A stretch of 64,000 nt of DNA from Sipunculus nudus (lineage: Eukaryota > Annelida > Sipuncula > Golfingiida > Sipunculidae): contig CM049314.1 of NCBI GenBank assembly GCA_026874595.1, forward strand, positions 24,009,729 through 24,073,728, written 5' to 3'. The stretch's first letter is position 1; the number at the start of each line of letters is the position of its first letter. The notes below the pieces were generated by a model. The model saw nothing but the letters and a program-made list of their open reading frames with translations, had not been told where the DNA came from and did not search any database. The position numbers were made by a program, and so were the translations under genes. Below are positions 1 to 11,716 of this stretch, in pieces.

Positions 1-1249
1 GTACCTAATATTATTGAAACAAGTCATTTATAACTAGTAATGGGGCGATCATCAAATTTTGTAACAGTAGGTAGTTTTTCTTCCAATTTTAGCATTCGAT
101 TTCCAAAGCTTCAAAAAAGGAAATATCCAGCGACATGACCAATGATAAAATAATTAACCAGATCAGACAGTCATAACAACTCTTGAGCAATTCAGCTGAG
201 AATGAGTTAAACAAGGGACCCATGGGTCACAGCGCTCAGCTTAAGTTTGAAATTTTTGCAAATGCAAAATATTCTATTTTAATGTTTTTTTTTCATTTAT
301 ATAAGCATATGAGAAGCTAAGAGGAAGAGGCCCTCCTACAGATGGACAGGCAAGTGGACAGAATGGACTAATACTTTTATTTCACTTTCAAGGGAATAAT
401 GCATATAAGTTTATATATAAGCCTATTATTTAAGCATATCCCCTTTTTCCATTAAAATAGTTTTTATCTGATTAATTTTTTTTATTTACAAGTTTTATAA
501 ATTTGTATTAAAAAACACTGAAAATATAAGTTAAAATATTAGAATTCTAAGTTGCAATCATTATATAACCAGAGTGTAGCTCATATTGGGTCATATTATG
601 CATACACATATATTTTTATTATTTTTAAATCACAAATGTTTAAACTGAATTTAAAAGAAAATAATGCCACAACATGGCATCTACAAGATTATTCCTTAAA
701 TCACTATTAAAAAGTTTTGCACATTGGAGTTTTCAGTACATGCTTAATCTTATTCACTGAAATAAAATAAAAGATTCAGTAAATTTGGTAAAATAAAAAC
801 ATCTTTTCAATAAAGTATACACTCTGTTGGTTGAATGAGGGACAAACAATATCATTATGCTAATTACAATCTAAGCTATAATTTATTACTGGAATTAATA
901 GTCAATTTCACACCTGGTGAAGTTTTTACTCTTCTCAAGTAAGGAATTACTCATCTGATGAACATCCACACTTTCATAGCAATACACCACTTTGTGGACA
1001 CAATTAAATGTGCACTTTAATCATTGTTACCCTAGTGTTTAATACAAAATCTAAAATGTAGCATTGCATAGCCAAGAATAAAATGAAATACAGAAAATTA
1101 TAACATTCATCTAGTTAATGCACTATCTAGGGAGGGAGGATGTGCAGGGCAGAGGGAAGCCTGCTAGTAGTGGCCAAGCTGAGCCAAGGCAAGCTGCCTG
1201 GGGTGGGTTACATAATGCAAGTGAAGGCTGTACTACCAGGTGGACTAGA
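1..1249. other. AT-rich intergenic sequence, no gene seen
   Basis: No open frame of convincing length or recognisable protein similarity is visible on either strand. The sequence is low-complexity A/T with scattered T runs. The one 60-codon frame near 1123-1305 (minus) lacks any family signature. Confidence 0.6.
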
Positions 1250-2655
1250 TGTAAACAACACTTGACATGGTGTATGAAAACTTGAATATAAGCTACTCTT
1301 TTCAATCAATTCCTTTGAAATTTCAGATTTTAAAAGATTAAATCCTTATGTATATATGCTGTGAAAATTAAACCAACAGTGCTTACAGGAAAAAAAGATG
1401 CCATTGCCAAATTTGGACAAAATTTAAGGTATTGATTTTTCATTTATGCTAATAACTTGAACAATTTGCAAAATTCAGATTTAATTTTGGGTAAACAACT
1501 GAATCTTGATTTAATAAAGTTATATTCCTGAAAAAAAGGTCTCCAGCTTCAGCAGTTCTCATCTTAGGTGAGTAAATATATTTCTTGATTTTTTAAAAAG
1601 TGCATTATGTTTGGGCCCATAACTAAAAAAAAATACACAATATTGACATCATTTCTAGCATGTGCATAGCGAATGTATAGAAAAATATGTATATTATATA
1701 TGATCAAAGTCAGATCAGTGGTTTTGATATTAGGCAGTCTTAAAGTGTAACAATGGGTTTTTAATGGAAAAATGAAGTTTTTCAGTAATATCTTGAAAGA
1801 ATTAAGTCCTAGTGACCAAATTCTTGGCATGATAGGGGATTTTTGAGACATCTAACTGTACGCCAAATTTAAGGAACTAAGAGCTGAAGCTCGGGAGCTG
1901 AGCTCTAGCAAACTGCATAACACTAGCTTGATGTAAACAATATGTGACATGGTGCTTGAAAACTTGAATAAAATCTACAGTTTTTGATCAACTCGTTTCA
2001 AATTTTTAACGGTTGAAATGCTAACAAAAACATGCTTTGAAAATTAAATCCACAGGAGTTACAGGAAAAAAACGTGCCATGGTCAAAGTTTGGCAAAATT
2101 TAAGGTACCAATTTTTTTATTTTTGCTAATATTTAAAAAAATTTAAAAGATTCTGATCTAATTTTGGGTATACAATTTAATTTTGATTAATAAAAGTAAT
2201 ATTACTGGAAAAAAGTGCTTAGCTTTAACAAGTTTTGTGTTAAGTGATCAAATTTCTTTCCTGATTATTTACAAAATGAATTATGTTTTGGCCCAAAACT
2301 TTTTAAATTATATAATACAGACCTAATTTCTGGCATGTACATAGAAATTATATGGAGGATTATTTATGGTAAATATGAGAAAAGACAGATGAGTGGTTTT
2401 GATATTAGGCAGTCCTGAAGTGTGAAAATAGGTTTTTAATAAAAAATTGAGGTTTTTCCTTAATTTCTCAAAGGAACGAATTCGCAAAGACCCAGTTTTC
2501 GGCTTGGTAGGAGATCTTTGGGACATCTAACATAATGCCAAATTTTGGATTCCTAGGTCTTACGGTTTCAAAACGTGCCACATACACGGACGGACGACGG
2601 ACAATGGACCACGACTACAGCTCAGATGACTTATAGTCAGCTGAGCTAAAAACAG
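1250..2655 (+). repeat. Two adjacent copies of a dispersed repeat with a 3-prime hairpin
   Basis: Copy 1 (about 1250-1910) and copy 2 (about 1933-2655) share a series of matching segments in the same order, about 670 bp apart; for example the block around 1425-1510 recurs at 2097-2185. Copy 2 ends at about 2612-2650 in a near-perfect palindrome with arms AGCTCAG and CTGAGCT and an inner TGACT/AGTCA stem, followed by an A run. A third copy lies in the opposite orientation at 37203-37890. A dispersed element ending in a hairpin fits a non-autonomous Helitron-like element, but no rolling-circle transposase is present and the exact termini are not fixed. Confidence 0.6.
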
Positions 2656-5600
2656 GTGGACAGGGGTAGTGAAAGGACTATAGCAATATACAGTTCTGCA
2701 TGGCAATATCTCAAAACCCATTTTAGTTTTCCTATATCATGTTTATATATACCTTAAAAATGATATTTAAATTTTGAGGAACTGTGAAAAGTAATAACAC
2801 CCCCGCACTTCAAGTATGACAGGAACCTGGAAGGGGGTGCCACTGTCATCTGGTCACGACATGTCATTCCCATACCACCGGTAACACAGTAACCACTAAA
2901 GAGATGTTGACAAGTTTGAAAACGGCCACTGGGTCGCTTTTCTAAAACATCTCGTCTGTTAAATTTGTGTTTATATGAATCCGTGAACACTGTTAGGGGT
3001 AATTTGATAAGACAATCGCCATGTAAATCAACGAACCTGGTTTGAGAAAGTAAACAAATTCTTCGGGAGGTTCGGTAGAAACTTCAAACAAGGTCAAGGC
3101 TGTATGAAAGTGAGGCCGTGGGGGAATCCTTGGAAAATCCCCTGTGTCAACCACCAGGTGGCGCAGTATGATACCAGTGTTGGCCACTCGGTACAACTTG
3201 CCGAGTTGAACAATCGGAAACACTCGAGTGGCTGGCACGTGCGGGCTGTAAAATTAAATGAATTGGTACAGATAACAATTAATAATACACAATATAACTC
3301 CATTGCATTTTATCTGACATGATCATATCTAACTGTTATGCTACAGAACAAACTCTGATAGGACCTATAGGGCTCCGTAGAATATGAAATTCACAGATTA
3401 AAGTTTTTTTTATTACTTTTAAAGTTTTTACTTCTACCGGTAGAGATTAAAATTCGTGACTTAACTGGAAGTAGTTCAAAGTCTATCAATATTTATTTAT
3501 AACTGTATTTTATATATTTATTTCTTGTGAATTATTATATTTGCTAGATAATTATATTTATACATATAAATATATTCATTTCCGTGGCGGGGGTTGGCCG
3601 AAACAACCTTTCTTTTAGGGTTTCAAACCAAATTTGGGACCTGGGCCCCATCCTTTTTGGACCAGAGGACCCTTTTTTAGATTTTATAAATATAATTGCG
3701 GTCTTCCTTGGTTCGACCCTCGATCCCCTTTCCAAAATCCTGGATCTGCTCCCTGCCCCCGGAATATCTAATTGTATCTGTATATATATGCGTGTGACAG
3801 ATGACACCGAAATCAAGGAAAATCCTTGTACCAAATCTCAACAAATGATACCTGGGAGATCTGGTGTCTAACAATGGTGTTCTAGGCAATAGGAAACCAA
3901 ACATAATTCAAATCATAGTCGCAGTGACCTAACTTTGCATATGCGATTAAAGTAATATACTTTCAGTCACTCTTATATTCTTATTCCGAAATGGCAGGGA
4001 AATTTACTGGTTGTATAATATATCGAACAGCCATGCAGGGATCGAGAGTGGACAATAGAGAGTCTTAGCAATTGTTTTTGTGCAATTATTCCAACACCTA
4101 TAAATGCAATCATCTGATCGTGTTATCAACGTTATCATGAAATATCCATACAATGGTTTAAATTTGAGAAAACAAAAACTAACCAAACCTCCAGGCCTAA
4201 ACCAAGCCATATATTTACCAATGGTTAAGGTTGTGCCTAATTTGCACCAGGATGATCTCAAATAATGACTCTACATATATAGGGCCTATATATAAATAGC
4301 AGAAATTCCTAATGTAGTATTTTTACAATTATATGAGGTTGCAAGAAAGAATACGGCCTTTAAAGTAGGAATTTTGTCTTGCCGAAATATGTGTAACTGC
4401 ACATACTTCATAGAAATGAAATGGCAATATTTTCGGGACATTGGTCACTGAAAATTTGAGTATGCAAGTAAATTAGGGACATGCCTGATTTCTTATTTTA
4501 TCTGGACTTAAGAGAAATGTATTTTAAATACATATAATATTAGATATTTAAATAAATGAAATATAGTTATCCATAGTCCGAGGAACTTCTATTCTGAACA
4601 TGCATAGGCCTATGGGGTTATGCAAAGCCAGGTGCAAAGGTTTAGGGAAAATCAGTCTTATGATAGGTCACTGAGAGGAAAATCTATATATGATAAAATA
4701 AAATTTACTACATATCCTACGCTGCCGAGGCAGCGGAAATCTTGCGCTTTTAAAGAAGCTACTGATCTTATACCGCTGCCTGGAATGTCCGGTGAGGATT
4801 GACTTAAACATAAGGTGGCAGGTCGGTGTCTGCTAATAAACATAATGCGTATTATTTGACCAGCCAAGCAAATGCCAGTTGACAAAAACTCGACAGGCAG
4901 CATTGTAGCCCGATTTCTTCGGACTCCGTATTATTAGGTCCTGTCGTATATTGAGTCCGATATAGCCATACAGTGAGAGTTTCTACAATATAAGGCTAAA
5001 ACCAACACACTACCCAATGCCCTTGTAATCAGTGTGAACAGGTATAACTATTACCCCGTGCCAGCGCTTCACTGTTGAGACCGTGAGACAGTGAGACCGT
5101 TTAAACAAAATGTAACAAATACTGGCTCTCCATCCCTCGAGTCAGCGAGGTTTCCAGTGAGGTATTCAAGTGCCCATACGACTGTTCTTATATGTCCCTA
5201 CTGAACTTGCTGATATGCCTCTGGTAAAAAGGTCAGTGAATGTTTAAAAATGATGATCCAAGTTTAATTCTAGTTGCTATTAAAACCATGGAACACAAAC
5301 TTATTTGTGTGAAAACGGCGTTATGCTATGTGTTGCTGTTAGGAAGTATACACAAGCAGTCAAAAAAGATGCAATTCATCCGCTGTTTATACCATAGGTT
5401 ATATTGTAGAAACTCTCACTGTTCGGCTACCGGACTTAATATATGGTATGTTTCAAAACCGAGCAAACATTTGTGATATTTTGGTTGTTTTTGGCTGTAA
5501 ATTGGCAAACATCGTAGGTTATCTGGACCCCTAATGAACAGGTCCAAATAATGATATAGATTCCTTGTCGCATTAGCTGTTTTCACCAATCATAGAGGAT

Positions 5601-6369
5601 GTTATTTCCAGCACCAGGTCTCATCTGATTAGTCAAATATACAGTGCACCCCCCCCCCCCCTCCCCCCCCCCCCCCCGTGTAGCGACCCAGGAAACCAGG
5701 CCAAAACTAACAGCGCTTCAGATATAGGTGTAGGCATGTAGGTAAAGCACTGGATAAAGATCGTATATAAATCCATGAAAAAAAAATCAATTAGTAAATA
5801 GACATTGACGGAATTCATTATAAGGGAACAGGTGAATCGTGTGTGATAATCCATTGACCAAGGGGCATTTCCAGTCACTGGTAATGATTGGGTCCTCGTG
5901 TAAATAATTTAGTAATTGCGAGAGAATAATGATTAGGAAGCTTGAGATTTGGGTTAACTTGAGATAAAAAGTTAAAATAGTAACATCCATGCATTGCGAA
6001 ATTTAGATACAATACTATATTTAACTGAATAGACCGTGTGAGATTAATGCAAGACAACAAACAATATAAAATAAATAAATTATAAATTTTTGAACACTTA
6101 AAGGGGGCCCCCTATCCCCCCCCCCCTTGGAGCCGCCTAAATATCTGCATAAATTAATTATTAGGACTACCTCGACTCCAACCACTTTAATGTTCTTTTT
6201 AACGTAAAACCGACTTTGTATCAATTACCATGTAATAAACCTAACTGCTTTTCATGGCTTTAATTTACTGAGAAAAAGTATAACTCTCAATCTCATAATT
6301 TTCAACACCTACAACCCCCCCCCCCCCCCTTATGAATATATACGTATCCTTTATATATGTGAGATACCT
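2656..6369. other. Intergenic region with unexplained moderate-GC islands
   Basis: No gene is supported. Moderate-GC, CpG-containing islands stand out at 2810-3240 and 3590-3900. The first carries overlapping minus-strand open frames of 69-81 codons (2993-3303), one beginning with a hydrophobic stretch like a signal peptide, but neither resembles a family I know. Long C-rich tracts lie at 5648-5687 and 6109-6126. A fold-back repeat at 4943-5448 is listed separately. Confidence 0.5.
4943..5448. repeat. Fold-back (inverted-repeat) element, about 0.5 kb
   Basis: The segment about 4945-4995 and the reverse complement of about 5396-5446 match over some 50 bp, sharing a core that reads TTGTAGAAACTCTCACTGT on the inner side of both arms. 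About 400 bp separates the arms. This is the layout of a small non-autonomous DNA transposon, but I could not define a clean target-site duplication, so the superfamily is open. Confidence 0.45.
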
Positions 6370-7063
6370 ACTTACTTAATTAATCCACTTCACTCTTCCT
6401 GGAGCATGGGGCCTCAACAGTTGTCCTCCACTTCCTGTGGTATCTGGTTGTTGTTTTTGTGGTCTTCCAGGTTAGACCGGTGGTTTTCAGTTCATCCAGA
6501 AGACTTTACCTCGACGTCTGTTTGGGACGCTTTCTCTTCCGTTTCCCTTGTAGATTCTATGCAAGTGACTGCCTAGTAACATTGGACTGGTTCTTTCGCA
6601 TGGTTTGTCCGAACCATCGCCTCATCCTTCTCCTGATCTGAACTGTAACAGGCTCTTGGTTGACTCTGTTCAATAGGTCTAGGTTTGGCACTCTGTCGAA
6701 CCACTGGAGGCGGAGGATCTGTCAATAGGCACCTGTTGAGGAAGGTCCGGATCTTGTAGGAGCTGGTCTTGGTCACTCTCCACCTTTCAGACCCATACAG
6801 AAGGACGGATTTAACACTAGAATTAAAGATCCGGAGCTTGGTTTTGACAAGTAAGGCTGTGGATCTCCAGATGGGCCGAAGGATTAAAAAGGTGTATCTA
6901 GCTTTCCTTATACTGGATTGGATGTCCCTGTCTGTACCTCCTGATTTGCTGATTTTGATCCATCAACATCTTCAACTGCCTTTCCTCTGATCTGCATTAG
7001 CTCCCCCTGTTTGCTGTTGATGCGCAGGACTTTGGTCTTCTCTTGACTTTTCTTGAGGCCTAC

Positions 7064-7920
7064 TCAACATGATGTCTCACCTAAGGTTTTCACTTTTTCC
7101 TGCGTGCCCTGCAACCGTAGTGAGAGAAGGGCAAGGTTATCTGCAAAGTCTAGGTCCTCCATTTTCCCTGCGAGTATCCACTGAATGCCTTTTTTCGGAT
7201 CTGGCATTGGCGGTTCTAGTGACCCAGTCGAGCACCACCAAGAAAAGAATAGGGGACAGCAGACACCCCTGTCGGACTCTTGTTGTGACCGGCAACTCTT
7301 CATACAGCTTCCCATCATGGATGACTTTTAAGGCAAAGTCATCGTGGAGCAATGTTGTGTTGTAGGATGATCTAAATCGCCTTCTGGTCCACGCTGTCAA
7401 ATCCTTTCTCAAAGTCGACGAAGCACTGCGATTCCATTGTTCAATCCACGAAAATCCTGAGGGTCGCAATCTCGTAGGTGCAGGATCTCTCCTTCCTAAA
7501 TCCCGCATGCTCGTCTCTCAATATCTGATCGATAGAGTCTTTCATCCGCTCCAAGATTATTCTGGTGAGGACTTTACCTGGGATGGACAGCAAGGTGAAC
7601 CCCTTTATTTACCACACTGAGAAAGATCTCCACTCTTTGGCATCTTCACCAGAAGGCCTTTTTTCCCAATCAGATGGGATCTCTCCTGTCGTACAGACTA
7701 TGTTCAGCAGGGTGTGCAGCTGGTCCACTATGAACTCTCCACCCTCCTTTAGTGCTCCGGCTGGGATGTTGTCTTCCTCTGTGGCCTTGCTATTCTTCAA
7801 GCTCTTTCTGACTTCCTGTTGGTTGATCAGGTCTGTGTTAATGTCCCGTGGGTCTCCTGGCTCCAGAATTGGTGGGTTCTGTGATGCTGGCCTGTTCAAC
7901 ACTTCCTGGAAGTGTTCCAT
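7064..7920 (-). pseudogene. LINE reverse transcriptase remnant
   Basis: Pieces in different frames give the expected order: a WMEHFQEVLNRP pre-RT block (7920-7609), a basic fingers region (about 7560-7440), the VRQGCLLSPILFLVVLDWV motif (about 7290-7230), and LDFADNLALLS (about 7160), which is motif C with the second catalytic aspartate replaced by asparagine (FADN instead of FADD). Frame breaks and the altered catalytic box both indicate loss of function. Confidence 0.75.
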
Positions 7921-8698
7921 CCACCGCTTTTGCTGGTCCTCAGTAAGCAGCTGGCTAGCCTTTTCTCTCTAAGGTATGTTGGGGTCGCTCTTCCTCCCTA
8001 TTAGCAGCCTGGTAGTCGTATAGAGAACCTTGATGTCTCCCTTGGTGGCTGCTTTTTCTGCCTCTTCTGCTATTTCATTGATGAAAGACATCTTGGCCTA
8101 TCTCAGCTGCTTCTTCACCTCCTTGTCCATCTCTCTGTACCAGTTGACAACGGTCTGCTGCTGTTGCCTGATTCTAGCCTGGTTTAACTCCTACTCCAGC
8201 CTCATCCTCTCCTCTACCTTCTGCCATGTTGCGTCGCTGATCAAAGGCTTCCTGTTATATGGCGGTCTCCCCAGTGCTTCTTCGCAGGCTCCAACAGTGG
8301 CCTGCTTGAGTGTAGTCAAGGCGTGTTCCAACGTGTCTCGGTTTCGTCTTCCTCTACCTGTAAAGTCATGAATCTGTTCTGTAGAGCGGTTTGGAAAGCC
8401 TCATTGGTTTCCTTAGTGCGCAGCTTCCATGCATCAAACCGGACTCGTGGATTTTGTTGCTTCTGGCAAGATGAAAGCTTCATTTTCAACATAGCAGCAA
8501 CCAGGCGGTGGTCAGATCCAATGTCCACGCCAGTCTTGGCCTTCTTGCAGTAAGCTCCCCTAGCGCTGACGGATGATGACGTGGTCATTCTGGTTTTCCG
8601 TCTGAAGGTCAGGTGAGATCCAGGTGGCCTTGTGAGGGTGCCTCCGATGGTGAGTCCATTGAAGGCAAGAAGTCCTCCAGAAGGTCTCGATTTTCATT

Positions 8699-9326
8699 CT
8701 ATCCCCCAGGCCATGTCTCCCCCATGTCTCTCTCCCTGCTGGTTTTGTTTCTGTCTACCTTGGCATTCAGGTCTCCCATGAGGATCAGCATGTCTCGTGT
8801 GGTTACTTTTTCAAATGCCGCCTTAAGCTGGGTGCAGAACAGGTCTTTCTCTTCTTCCTCTGCCTTGTTTTTTTTTAGCATAGCACATGATGATGGATGC
8901 CTCCTGTAACCTAGACTCGAACTGGGCTGTGATGACTCGGTCAGACACTGGTTCCCACACTATAAGATTTCTGGCCACTTCCTACGACAACATCAGGGCC
9001 ACTCCATCTTCTTGTGGGTCATCCTCTTTCACCTTGCCAGAGTAGATTAGTGTACGTCTCTCCTGTCTGTAGTTTGGTTCCCCAAACGTATTCCACCTTA
9101 CTTTGCACAGGCCGAGTAGTGTGAGGCGATACTGGTTCATCTGTCTCACCACCTGTGCACATCTCCCAGACTCCCGAAGCGTCCTTACATTCAACGTTCC
9201 GATGCGGGTGGGCTTCTTCTGTGACAGCAGCTTGGGAGCCTCCGTCTTAGTTGTCCTTCGTCGTAGAAGGGACATCGGCCCTGCAGCTTCCTGACGGGTT
9301 GGCTGCAACGCGTCATAAACTTTCAT
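8699..9326 (-). pseudogene. LINE endonuclease (exonuclease-endonuclease-phosphatase fold) remnant
   Basis: The frame 9326-8982 contains IGTLNVRTLRESGRCAQVV and a following LLGLCKVRW block, which match the N-terminal beta strand and catalytic region of AP-like LINE endonucleases (also annotated as craniofacial development protein 2-like). The frame 8881-8699 continues with LILMGDLNAKVD, the second endonuclease signature. Stops separate the pieces, so the enzyme is dead. It would nick target DNA for target-primed reverse transcription. Confidence 0.75.
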
Positions 9327-9530
9327 AATTTAGCCCTGGTCATCCCGGGAATTGAGTTAGTAGTTGACAAACTGTTGTTGGTTTCTGTAGCAGACTGGTG
9401 TTTTCCGGGGTAAGGTTACTGGCCCTACACCCAACCGTCCTCCTTTATCCGGGCTTGGGACCGCGGTAGGACGCTCCATAAGGGGGTGTCCAGGCGGAAA
9501 GAGAAAGTTTATGCTAATGAGACTCACAAA

Positions 9531-10419
9531 TGGTAAAGACATATTTATAAAATAGATCATCCATGGATTCATAGCATGACCTTCGCATTAATGCAGTATA
9601 AATTCATATGAAAGATTAAGGTTAGTGATAAATTAATACTTTTGCATGACAGATCAACAAGTTAATATAAGAATATATATATATATATCTGCAGGAAGCT
9701 GAGTTCAATGCGAGTCCTTGGGTTGCTGAGTAGTACAATTTTTAGATATTATTATATATGCATATTAAAATTTAAGTAAATTGTCCACATTAAGAGAGTT
9801 AAATATGTAAAGTTTCATTTAAAATTGTATTAATATAGATATATTTGTATTTATAAAATATATTTTATGCTTACATATGGCTTAATATGTAGTTATGCAT
9901 GTATATGTATTAAGAATATGTGTACACACATGCATATATGTGTAATTATTAACTTTTATATTTATTAATCTTATGAGAACTGTATATTTATGCATATTTA
10001 TATATATGGTTGAAATGACCTCTACATGATGATTTTTTTTTGTTTGTTAATATTTTGGAATGCATATATCATATATTATCATTTGTTTATTATTTCATTT
10101 CTTTTATCTTTGTGATGTTGTTTTTCATGTTTGAAAACGTTGTCTATTTTGTTTTCTACATGTGATATATGCACATATGGAACTATTGGCCCGAGGCCTT
10201 ATATTTCTAAATAAAATATTCATTCATTCATTCATTCATATATATTATTGTATTTGTAATGGTTGCAAATAGAAACAAGATCGATTGTACTTTTCATTGG
10301 TTCTATGGGCGGGAGGTTTTTAAACCAGAATATAAAAATCATCATCATGTAAACAATAAGATTATTGATTGGGCGAATGAAGTGAGAGAGATTTTATAAA
10401 AGCGTACAATAAAATCAAT

Positions 10420-10482
<63 letters not shown>

Positions 10483-11638
10483 TTATATTAATAAAATCAA
10501 TTATTTATTATTTTGGTGTTTATTAGTAAAATTGTCATGTATAATTATTAATCTACGATTCCTTTACGCGCTTGCGGATGTGGCCGCGGTGTGCGGTTGC
10601 GAGAAAGCCGATTCCTTATTTATGGTGTTGCGGTTGCGGATAAAATGTATGTTTGAATATGTTATATACATAATTTTTACACATTATATATATTATATTT
10701 ATGTATGATATACATAATATATATATGTATCCCTGCATTTTAAAAAATGGAAGTAAAATAGATAAAAAAAAACAGCTGCTTTAATCGAAACATATATACA
10801 CGTATTGGGCAGATCACGCTCATACACGTACCAATGAATGCAGGAAAATGTTCTGGGACACATATTTACAACGATTTACATCGATGTTTTCAGGTGGAGA
10901 ACGTTTTTCCTCGTCGCATACTATAGTATGCTGATAAACACTTTTATCTTGGGGAAATTAACCCCTGAGTGCATGACGTATAAAATTCAGCGGAATTCCT
11001 CGCCCGATTCCATCCGTTTAAAATTCGTTGTCGGACCGGTCGCTATATGATCCTATAAAATTGTGTCTGATGACAAGTAGGATATACGTACCGCATTAAC
11101 ATTTTGATATGAACAAAACAAGCAGCCTGTGTGCGATGATATCCACGTTTTCTGGGCCCTTTTTTTATAAAAGCTCCAAGGAATTACATTTATTTTAAAA
11201 CTTCACAATGATTGGTGATTGGGCCCCTTTAAATTTGGTTTACAGTTTCAAAAAGGATCCGAGATCAAATTTGTGAAATAAGGTAATTTGAATATCTATT
11301 CCAAGGGCCAAAGCCACTCCCTGGTATAAGGGGCCACCTATGGTCTGGCCAGGAAAGCTCTCCTGTGATGCAATCGTATGTATACGCGTTCGCGGTGTTA
11401 ATGATCTTATGCTCTGATTGAGCTGATCGATCGATGTTCTAAATTTTTTTTATTTGTTACTTCTTGTTCATCCAGTGTTCATTGAATAACATAAATTGTT
11501 TTATTTTATTATTCTAATCAACAACGCCAAGATTATTTAGTTTTGTTTTAATATAAAGGGGACCTAAATTTATATCGGAATAATTTCTGATACATCTATC
11601 CCATTGAGTACAATTTGAACTGGGACACTGTAAACAAC
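9531..11638. other. AT-rich region upstream of OBI1 with microsatellites
   Basis: No gene is supported. It contains an ATTC run near 10222-10241, a long AT microsatellite at 10424-10481, and a GC-rich patch at 10560-10640. The approach to the OBI1 start (about 11340-11638) should hold that gene's promoter and 5-prime UTR, but no clear TATA box or other element can be assigned. Confidence 0.55.
10424..10481. repeat. (AT)n microsatellite
   Basis: About 58 bp of uninterrupted AT dinucleotide repeat read directly from the sequence. Confidence 0.95.
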
Positions 11639-11716
11639 ATGGCGGGCAATACAAAAGGAAACCAACAAGTTATTGCATTCACGCTGCCCATATCTTGCCA
11701 GATATGTTTAGGAAAG
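11639..11716 (+). CDS. OBI1: OBI1 exon 1
   Basis: 26 codons beginning MAGNTKGNQQ and ending with the first zinc-binding pair of the RING (ISCQICLGK). The donor is AAG|GTAAGC, phase 0. Intron 1 is about 7 kb. Confidence 0.88.

Larger units (their letters stand above)
6370..9530 (-). mobile_element. Decayed non-LTR retrotransposon (LINE) with AP endonuclease and reverse transcriptase
   Basis: On the minus strand the order is: an endonuclease domain (9326 to about 8300), a linker, a reverse transcriptase domain (about 7920-7064), and a C-terminal tail (about 6780-6400) with the basic and tryptophan-rich ending typical of invertebrate LINEs. The 3-prime end runs into a short TAAGTAAGTAGG-like tail near 6370-6385. 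The frame is broken by many stops and shifts, so it is not active. The 5-prime limit is uncertain; the recognisable part begins around 9350-9530. Clade assignment is not attempted. Confidence 0.8.

Noticed and set aside
3544-3904. Open frames on both strands (75-96 codons) at 3544-3904
   Set aside because: No codon pattern favours either strand and no motif is recognised; kept only as a GC island.
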